Of a stretch of 64,000 bases of DNA, positions 56,356 through 64,000 are shown piece by piece. The notes under the pieces are model-generated. The model had not been told where the DNA came from. It saw nothing but the letters and a program-made list of their open reading frames with translations, and made no database searches. A program made the position numbers and the translations under genes. Every line of letters begins with the position of its first letter. Within the stretch, counting starts at the first letter, position 1. This stretch comes from Neoscytalidium dimidiatum. Lineage: Eukaryota > Ascomycota > Dothideomycetes > Botryosphaeriales > Botryosphaeriaceae. The stretch spans positions 2,685,803-2,749,802 of the forward strand of contig CM074704.1 of NCBI GenBank assembly GCA_037367355.1, given 5' to 3'.

Positions 56356-57390
56356 CTTTAATTATATTTTAATATATTTATTAAATATTTAAAATACTTT
56401 ATTTAATAGTAAAAAAAAGTCTATTTCTTTAATCTTTCTAAAACTATTTAAAAAGAAAAAAATAAGCTATTTAATTATAAATATCTACTTCTATATTATT
56501 TTCTCTCTCTTTTTCTTCTACTTCTTTATTATAGCTACTATTATAGCTATTATTAAAGTTATTTTCTATATTATTCTTTTCTCTTAACTCTCTAATAAGC
56601 CGTTTATTCTCTACTTTAGTACTATCTTTAAATACTTTAAAGCTTACTTCTTTAAATAAATCTATAGAGGAGTAGCTAGAGTTAGTATAGATAAACTAAA
56701 TAGAAATTTAAAAAGAGAGAGTAACGTACCTTTTTTATAGATTTTAAAGTTATTTCTACTATTATTAAATAGATACTTTACGTCTATAGATAGAATATAT
56801 CTTAGAATAGTAAAGTCTCTATTATAGTAGTAAATAACGTTTTTATTAATCCTTCTCTTAGTAGTCTTTAATATATAAAAAAAAGCTTAGTAGCTTTAGA
56901 TCTAGCTTATAGTATTTAAGGTCGTTTCGCTTAAAAAAGACTAGATCTTTTAGAGAGATACTATATAAAAATTAGCGTTTAACTTCTCTCTTTCTTTCTC
57001 TTTATTACTACTAGAATAGCCGCTTACTCTTTATTAAAAACCGGATTTTTATCTTCTCTAACGTTATTCTCGTCTAAGACTTTAATAATCTTAATAGATA
57101 TATTAAATCTAAGAATTAAAGTAGTTAGTAATAGTACTCTAGCTAGATAAATAAAGCGTCTTACTTATAGTTATAAGGTTTTTTAGAAGAAGATTCTTCT
57201 ATATTAGCCGTATTATTAGATTTTATATAGAAAGTAAGGGGGAGAATTGGCATCTTTAATAAATAAAAAAGAGTAGTAATAGTAGAGATAGAAGTAGTAG
57301 TAGTAGTAGCTTCTTATTTTTTTAAAATTTAGATAAGAGAATAGACGGAATTTATATATCTACTAGAATATTTAATTAAAATTTAAAAAA

Positions 57391-57660
57391 CTATCTAGCG
57401 TTACTTAATATAGTAACGTTAAGTCTTATTAACTATTTAACGTTATCTAATATAGTAGCGTTAAGTCTAACGTTAACTTTTTAAAACTATCTAACGTTAC
57501 TTAATATAGTAGCGTTAAATCTTATTAACTATCTAACGTTATCTAATATAGTAGCGTTAGATCTTATTAACTATTTAATATTACTCGATATAGTAGCGTT
57601 AAATCTAACGTTAACTCTTAAAATCTATTTAGCGTAACTTAATATAATAGCGTTAGATTT
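57391..57660. repeat. 42/54-bp tandem array
   Basis: The word TAGTAGCGTTA (with variants) occurs at 57411, 57453, 57507, 57549, 57591 and 57645. Spacings are 42, 54, 42, 42 and 54 bp; the longer units carry an extra 12 bp, CTAACGTTAACT. All are multiples of six. The array is RIP-mutated. Confidence 0.8.
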
Positions 57661-57979
57661 TTTAAAAGAATCTTTAATATTATTTAATATAAGATTTTAA
57701 TAATAATAATATATAAAGACGTAATATCTAAGATTCTCTTTTTTTTTCTTTTCTTCTTTTTATTAATTAGTTAAAAGAGTTATATCTACGACGCTAGCTT
57801 TTATCTACTATTAAATATTCTACGCTAAAATCTCGACTTTAAGATCTTAATAAAACCCGGCTAAAAAGCTAAAAAAAAGAAGAAGAAAATTACTTTAAGT
57901 ATTATTATCCCTACTATTTTAATTATTTATTTAATTCTCTCTATTTAGAATTAGAGACTAACGTTTTTATAGATTAAAT

Positions 57980-58560
57980 ATTAAAGAAAACCCGATAAAA
58001 AATATCTATTTTACCTAATAACTTTAAAAACTTTACTAAAGTAGAGATTCTTTATAAGAATATTAATTATTTTAGTATTCTTAAGGTTTTATTTTCTTTA
58101 CGTATAAAATCGGACTAGAATCTAAAAACTCTACTATTAAACACGTAGAAAATAAGCATTTAGATATATATTCTAAAGAAGAAATTAAAGAATTAAAAAA
58201 TAAACTAAATAGTTTACTAGTTAAAGACGCTAAAGAGGTTAATAAAGTAAAAGATAACGTATATCTTTTTAAAGATTTAGAATTACTAGACGGTTATATT
58301 TATTTAAAATACGAGTATCGAACTATAGATTATTCTAATATTAAAAAACACGTTAATAGCGTACACGTTAAAGATAAACTTATATCTAGTAATCCTATAG
58401 AGTTAAATAATTATTTAAAAAACTATTATAAAGTAGATTACGTATAGTCTTTATTTAAAAGAAAGCCTATAGTTTATTACTTTATTACTAGTTTTAATAA
58501 GCTAGTAAATAGCTATTCTACGCCTAATATAGTAGATCTTACTACTAATAAAAGCGCGGT
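57980..58560 (+). pseudogene. RIP-decayed OrsD-like (PF12013) zinc-finger remnant
   Basis: Read with RIP in mind, the plus strand keeps protein-like sequence. There are two C2H2-like blocks whose first Cys codons have become Tyr: one around 58107-58165 (YKIGLESKNSTIKHVENKH) and one around 58295-58365 (YLKYEYRTIDYSNIKKHV). A lysine-rich helix (KEEIKELKNKL) and KDLELLDGYI lie between. Two C2H2 fingers this far apart are the layout of the OrsD domain, found in proteins linked to fungal transposons and the orsellinic acid cluster. Stops (for example TAG at 58446) break the frame. The assignment is from memory of the pattern and is tentative. Confidence 0.42.
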
Positions 58561-58989
58561 AGAAGTATTATAGAGTATCTATAGGAGGATAGAAGTTAGA
58601 GTACGGCGCTAAGTAAGTTCCCGCGCCGCGGACCGATAACTACGCTTATTACTTAGTACCGTTACTAACGGTTATAACGCTAAAACCGTACCCTTATAAA
58701 TATAACCGCCTACTATAATCTACCGTAATATAGTAGTTAGGAATTACGGTTATAGATAGATATTTCCTTATATATAAGTATACTTATTTATAGTAGTTAG
58801 GACCTCCGTAGTTAAGTCTAATTATTGCCTTATACCCCTCTTATACCTTCCCTATCTAACTACGGCTGCTATCCTCTAAATATAGTATTTAGTAATATCC
58901 TAGATAGCGGTAGTAAACCTTAGACGCTATAACCCTCCCCGACGTTCTAACCTTATCCCCCTTCTCGAGTTCTAGCGTAATACTTTAAC

Positions 58990-60250
58990 CACTACTCTAT
59001 AGGCATCGAAGGTAAGTAAATCTATCGAACTAACTATAACAACTTAGGCCGAAATCCGCGCCTCGCTCCCTAACGCGGAAGAGCAACTATATAATATCTA
59101 TCTAGTAATTCCTAGAGAACCCGATACGGAGACCCGTATAACTATATCGGAAGCCTACGCTACCGGGATTACCTCTCTAACCCGCGACGTTAGCCGACCT
59201 CGAATTCCTCCCGATACCTCCGAGGACTATACCCTAGTCCTACTAGAATACTTTATTAGAGGGTAGGCCTTCTTAGTTAACCGTACTATAAGACCCCGAG
59301 AGTAACCTCCCGCTACGGAAATTACTTCCGCCCTACCTATCCCCGTATAAGTATAAAACCTAAAGTTTAAGGTTAAGGAACCTAACGTTTTCGACGGCAC
59401 CCGAGGAAAACTAGATAAATTCCTACGGTAACTATATATCTACTTCTACTTATTCGGTATAGCTTTCTAAGACGATACCTAAAAAATCTTCTTTACTAGG
59501 TCGTACCTCCGCGGAAATACCGCTCGGTGGTTTAAACCCTACTAGGACGACTTCGAAAAACTAGACTAGTACGAGGAGACTATACGACTATTCTATAGCC
59601 TCTATAACTTTACTAAAACCCTCTAGGAAACGTTTAAGAATAAGGACTAATACTAAGATGCGGTATACCGAATCTAGACGCTTAAATAAACCGGGTCTAT
59701 AGCGACGTATATAACCTAGTTCTAACTCTATGCCTTATAATTATAATAGCCCGATAATATCCTTAAAATACTATACTACGAGGGATTAAAAGACTATATT
59801 AAGGACGAATTCGCTAGAACTAAGCTACCCGACTTCTACTAGGAGGTAGTCCGCATCGCTATTTAACTCGATACTCGGCTATATAACCGACGTAGAGAAA
59901 TAACCCGGTCTACTCGCCCTATAACTAACCCTATTTAAACTAGGAATACGATAAGCCCTAGTAAGCCTATAGATCTAGATAGCGTTAAACGTAATAGGCC
60001 CCTATTATAAGAAGAAAAAGACCGTCGCCGTAAGGAAGACCTATATCTCTAATACGGAAAAAAGGGATACTATATACGATAGTATAAAGGAGGTAATAAG
60101 ACTACGCGCTAGACCGCCGCCGCGTAGATAACCGAAGTAGAGGACCCCTATAATAAGTAATACTAGGCCGACTATACTAATAACGAATACGAAAGCTACT
60201 AAGAGCTAAAGAAAACTAACGGTTATTAGCCCGAGGTAAAAAACTAATTA
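58990..60250 (+). pseudogene. Gag of the Gypsy element, RIP-damaged
   Basis: In one continuous frame the sequence keeps AEIRASLPNAEEQLYNIYLV near 59050, the Gag core FDGTRGKLDKFL near 59390, and a remnant zinc knuckle near 60045-60090 in which Cys and His codons have become Tyr (YGKKGYYIR). In-frame stops are frequent. The protein would have formed the virus-like particle of the element. Confidence 0.8.
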
Positions 60251-60354
60251 AGCCTCTAACCTAGGGGCGGGTAGAGGCGTAGCCCCTAGCGCCCCTTTAG
60301 GTAACTATAACTACGACCGGTAATACTAATAGAAAACTCCTCTCTACGTATACT

Positions 60355-60620
60355 ATAAATAACGAAGAACCTCTAGCCGAGTATACCGAGTATCTAGTTA
60401 TTAATATACTCGCTAATAGACGACGAGCCCGTATCCTTATCGATTCGGTAGATAGGGGCAATTATATTAACCCTCGTTTCGTAGAAAAACACAATATAAA
60501 ATTCCGAGAAAAAGAACACCCCTATAAACTTATTATAGTAGATGGCTTACCTAGTATATATAGAGGAGGGTTAATCCTTATAGAAACCTAAGGACTTGTA
60601 CTATTCTAAGGAAAATACCG
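60355..60620 (+). pseudogene. Aspartic protease domain of the Gypsy pol, RIP-damaged
   Basis: The stretch RILIDSVDRGNYINPRF at about 60430-60480 corresponds to the retropepsin LIDSGA motif, with Gly changed to Val and Ala/Thr to Asp by mutation. It lies directly after gag and in the pol frame. Confidence 0.72.
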
Positions 60621-61229
60621 AGAAAGAATCTACTTAGATATTATAAAAACCCCCGGATATAATATTATTCTAGGACTTCCGTAGCTCTAAAAATAGAAAC
60701 CCTATATCGATTAGGAAAACGAAGAAGTAAAGTTTAGGTTCTAAGAAAGAGACGAGGCGCGGTAGCTATTAAGCACTATAGCGGTATTAGTATACTTCCG
60801 AATAACTTAGAGTAAGCTAGTATAAGTTAGTAAGATCTCTAAGAAGGCCCTTAGAAAGAAAGTAAAGAAAGGCACCTCTACCGAAATCTTCTAGGTGCGT
60901 ACTACCCTCTAAGGAATTAAAATCGAGACTTAGTAACCCCTAGAGGTCCGGCAGGCCTATAGAATCGCCTACCTTTCTAGAAAACGAACCTATAGACCCT
61001 AGAAACCCTAAGAACCCCGAGAACGTATAAAATATAATCTACGGCGAGTTAACGCTACTAATATAGAAAACCCCCTAGATAACGTACCCCTATAATATAG
61101 AAAATTCGATATCTTTACGGAGAAATAGGAAGACGCTCTACTAGAACACTAACTATAGGACTATAAAATACCCTTAATACCGAGAATATCACCTAAATTC
61201 GGTTCTTTATACTCCCTCTCTAAAAAAGA

Positions 61230-61790
61230 ACTATAAGTACTTAAGAAATATATCGAGACCTACCTACGAAAAGAGTATATCCGACTATTCTAGTTATTAG
61301 CAGCCTCCCCTATCCTATTCGTACTAAAACTAGAAGGAAAGCTATAACTATACGTAGACTACCGAGCTCTAAACGATATTACTATTAAGGACCGCTATCC
61401 CTTACCTAGAATCGACGAACTACGAGACCGACTAAGAAAAGCTAAGTATTTTACTAAGCTCGACCTCTAAGACGGCTACTACTTAATTAGAATTAAAGAA
61501 GGCGAAGAATAGAAGACCGCCTAGCGAAGTCGCTTCGAACTATTTAAATACCTCGTTATATCTTTCGGGCTTACTAACGCCCCCGTAACCTTCTAGGCTA
61601 TAATTAATAATATTCTTCGAGAATACCTAGACGTCTTCTATATAGTATATCTAGACGATATTCTAATCTACTCTAAGACCCTAGAGGAATATTAGGAATA
61701 CGTAGTAAAGATACTAAGAAAATTATAGAAAAGAAAGCTATAAGTTAAGCCCGAGAAATGCGCCTTCTACGCCTAAGAAGTAGAATTCCT
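61230..61790 (+). pseudogene. Reverse transcriptase domain of the Gypsy pol, RIP-damaged
   Basis: [20 protein letters not shown] at about 61348-61407 and the catalytic YLDDILIYS at about 61648-61674 are in one frame with KYFTKLDL between them. Several TAG/TAA codons interrupt. YxDD is the active-site motif of reverse transcriptases; the first Asp of the triad is in TKLDL. Confidence 0.88.
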
Positions 61791-62039
61791 AGGGTTTATT
61801 ATCCGACCCGGGGAAGTAGTAATAGACCCTAAAAAGGTGGAATCTATCCTTAGTTAGCCTATACCTAAGAACCTCCGAGAAGTCTAATCCTTCTTAGGTT
61901 TTACTAACTTTTATCGACGGTTTATTAAGGACTACGCTAAACTAGTAGAACCCCTAACTCGACTAACCCGAAAAGATACCCGCTTCGACTAGTAGAATAT
62001 ATAATAGAAAGTATTCGACCTACTTAAGAAAGCCTTTAC

Positions 62040-62460
62040 GAAAGTACCCGTTCTAGCCCTTTTTAATCCAGATAAACCTATCTATCTAGAAACGGACGTA
62101 TTAGACTATACTATAGGAGTATACCTTAGCTAGCCGGATAACTAAGGACGGCTATACCCCGTAGCTTTCTATTCTAGAAAAATATTACCTACGGAACTTA
62201 ACTATAATATCTACGATAAAGAACTACTGGCTATTATTATAGCCTTTAAAGAATAGCGACATTACCTCGAAGGGGTAAACTTCGAAATAACGGTATACTC
62301 GGACTACTAAAACCTAGGCGCCTTTATAACTATAAAGATCCTTAATCGAAGATAGGTTAGATAGGCGGAATAACTTACCTCCTTTAACTTTAAAATTGTC
62401 TACCGAAAGGGAACCGAGAATAGAAAAGCCGACGCCCTTAGCCGACGATATAACTATATA
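62040..62460 (+). pseudogene. RNase H domain of the Gypsy pol, RIP-damaged
   Basis: LETDVLDYTIGVYL at about 62086-62127 corresponds to the first catalytic Asp motif of the Ty3/Gypsy RNase [21 protein letters not shown], split by stops, carries the Glu, and YSDY near 62295 the next Asp. The frame equals that of the reverse transcriptase. Confidence 0.78.
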
Positions 62461-63059
62461 CTTAATCGACTGGAACTATCCCCGGCGCTTCTAAAATAAA
62501 ATAAGGAAGGAAATATTAAACTTAATAGACCTTAACTAGAGCTTACGGTAATCCGCCTCCTAGCCCCGATTACTCGAAGCTAAGCGAGGGGCCTCTAATC
62601 CTAAGAAGAACCTCCTAGGCCTCGGAGATCTCTAGGAACTACGGACCCCTAGGAACTAGTTCCTAGGAATATAATACCCCTAGGACCTAGTTCCTTAGAA
62701 GCGCTAAGCATCTAGAAATTAACCCCTCCTAGAAATATAAACTTAGGAAGACAACCCTCCTAGGAAGGACCTCCGGAGACGAATACCCTAGAGATACAAT
62801 CAGCCTAAGAAGAAAATCCTAGAAACTAAGTCCGGGGAAATAATAGCTCCTAGGAAGCCCCCTCCGAAAACTTAGACCTATAAGAAAATAAGGACCCTTA
62901 GGAAAATAATCTCTTACTTTTAATATAGGAAGAGCATATCTAGGTAACCTACGAAAACGACACTATAGTATAATAATTATTAAAATAGATTTACGACTAC
63001 CCGGAAGAAGACCCTAACCTTATACTAAGCCTAGAAGGGATAATCCTTTTTAAAGGACT

Positions 63060-63990
63060 AGTCTACGTCCTCTAACGACTCCGGCGATAACTTATTAAGG
63101 AAATCCACGCTGCCCCGGTATATAGCTATAGAGGCACTAACCCCACTATAGAAAGAATCGAAAGAATATTCTATATACCGCACCTTAGAAAGCGAGTACG
63201 ATAGTACCTCGTAGACTGCGAAGATTACGCCCGAAATAAAGCGGTACGACACGCCCCCTACGGAAAGCTATAGCTAATTATACCTCCCGACCGACCTTAG
63301 AAATCTATCTCCTTAGACTTTATTACTAAGCTACTAAAATTTAAAGAACTACTTACCGGAGTACGCTACGACGTAATCCTAGTTATTACCGACCGACTAT
63401 CTAAATAGGGGTATTTTATCCCCTATAAGGAAGCCTTAGGAGTCCCCGAGCTAGTCTATATCTTCCTAAGGTATATCTTCGCAAACTATAGAATACTAGA
63501 AATTATTATCTCCGATCGCGATACCCGCTTCCGCGCTCGATTCTAGTAAACCTTAATAAATAAATTAGGAACGAAGTATAAGCTATCTATCGCCTTTTAT
63601 CCCTAGATAGATAGTTAGATAGAACGGCTTAACTAGACCTTAGAGGAATACCTACGAAGCTACGTAAACTACTAGTAAAATAACTAGGTAGAACTCCTAC
63701 CCCTAGTATAATTCGCTTATAATAGCATACTAGTAGAAACTACCTAAGAGACGCTATTCTACGTTAACTTTAGATTTAAGCTACGAGCTTATAGGGAACC
63801 TATCCTATAAGAAAATATCGTATAAAAAGGAATACTCTAAGTAGAATAATTAAAAGGTCTATACTAGAGCCTAGCTCGAAATATCGAGTTTATTAACTAC
63901 CGTATAGCTATATACTATAACCGAAGGCGATAGAAGCCGCCGCCCCTAGAAGAGGGGGATAAAGTCTAGCTTCTTACTAGAAACTTTAAA
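63060..63990 (+). pseudogene. Integrase domain of the Gypsy pol, RIP-damaged
   Basis: The N-terminal HHCC zinc domain is seen as IHAAP, then YRGTNPTIERI, then the Cys remnants DCEDYARNK. The catalytic core keeps SLDFITKL near 63310 (first Asp), IISDRDTRFRARF near 63505 (second Asp), and a RIP-altered YHPQTDGQTERLNQ-type block near 63600 with the Glu preserved. Stops replace several Gln and Trp codons. A 64-codon minus-strand frame at 63058-63252 is chance. Confidence 0.86.
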
Positions 63991-64000
63991 ACTAAACGAC

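Larger units (their letters stand above)
54241..58590. repeat. RIP-mutated repeat island with nested tandem arrays
   Basis: The whole stretch is AT-rich with TA-rich words and stops in all frames, so it is RIP-damaged repeat DNA. It contains, in order, a 171-bp array, a solo LTR, a 147-bp array, a (AGT)n tract at about 57280-57309, a 42/54-bp array, and an OrsD-like remnant; each is listed separately. Parts at 56400-57270 and 57720-57960 have no structure I can name. Confidence 0.8.
58590..64000 (+). mobile_element. Ty3/Gypsy LTR retrotransposon, RIP-inactivated, cut by window edge
   Basis: Gag and pol are both readable on the plus strand although dozens of TAG and TAA stops interrupt them, most of them in place of Gln or Trp. 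The domain order is gag, protease, reverse transcriptase, RNase H, integrase, which is that of Ty3/Gypsy. Gag lies in one frame and pol in the -1 frame relative to it. Pol stays in a single frame from about 60430 to the end, so damage is by substitution, not indels. The 5' LTR should lie just upstream of about 58990, but its boundaries are not recognisable; the 3' end is outside the window. Confidence 0.9.

Noticed and set aside
58590..58990. 5' LTR of the Gypsy element, and possible identity with the solo LTR at 54847-55230
   Set aside because: No TG...CA ends or primer-binding site could be placed here, and the sequence does not resemble the solo LTR, so they seem to be different families.
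63058..63252. 64-codon minus-strand frame in the right end
   Set aside because: It overlaps the integrase region of the Gypsy element on the opposite strand; AT-rich chance frame.

Overview
This window is nuclear DNA of a filamentous ascomycete (Pezizomycotina). The signs are many short introns of about 45-120 nt with fungal donors (GTAAGT, GTATGT, GTGAGT) and CTAAC/CTGAC branch sites, Zn(II)2Cys6 transcription factors, fungal rhodopsin-domain membrane proteins, a TRP/FLC-type channel-like protein, and two AT-rich blocks with the TpA-rich signature of repeat-induced point mutation (RIP). The exact class cannot be told from the window. Gene models below were spliced by eye by matching reading phase across introns and have not been tested against transcripts.

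Left part (1-18 kb): the 3' end of an M13 metallopeptidase gene with one apparent 1-nt loss; a small secreted protein; a BAHD-type acyltransferase; an FLC-type membrane protein; a GT90/CAP10 glycosyltransferase with a polytopic N-terminus, divergent from the rRNA/tRNA cytidine acetyltransferase KRE33/NAT10; and a first rhodopsin-domain protein.

Middle part (19.7-33.5 kb): a run that looks like carbon utilisation. It holds a Zn2Cys6 regulator, an MFS sugar transporter with 11 exons, a zinc-dependent polyol/alcohol dehydrogenase, a second rhodopsin-domain protein, an intracellular GH43 glycosidase and an amidohydrolase interrupted by a frameshift. Regulator, transporter and dehydrogenase all lie on the minus strand.

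33.7-45.1 kb: two divergent Zn2Cys6 regulators, then a CYP504-like cytochrome P450 and a divergent short-chain dehydrogenase, which form a small cluster candidate. A 166-bp MITE-like inverted-repeat element and a 697-aa polytopic membrane protein of unknown function follow.

45-64 kb: the sequence becomes gene-poor. A 1-kb RIP island (about 45.99-47.03 kb) precedes a Cys-rich single-pass membrane protein, a seven-exon secreted protein and an acyl-CoA oxidase-like protein with a PTS1-like C-terminus. From about 54.24 kb to the right edge all DNA is repeat and RIP-damaged. In order it holds a 171-bp tandem array interrupted by a solo LTR with a 5-bp target duplication, a 147-bp tandem array of exact period, a 42/54-bp array, a decayed OrsD-like zinc-finger remnant, and a Ty3/Gypsy gag-pol element whose frames are kept but filled with stop codons.

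Four genes show small reading-frame or splice anomalies (M13, GT90, dehydrogenase, amidohydrolase). These are either base-level assembly errors or real lesions, and should be checked before any of these genes is called functional or broken.
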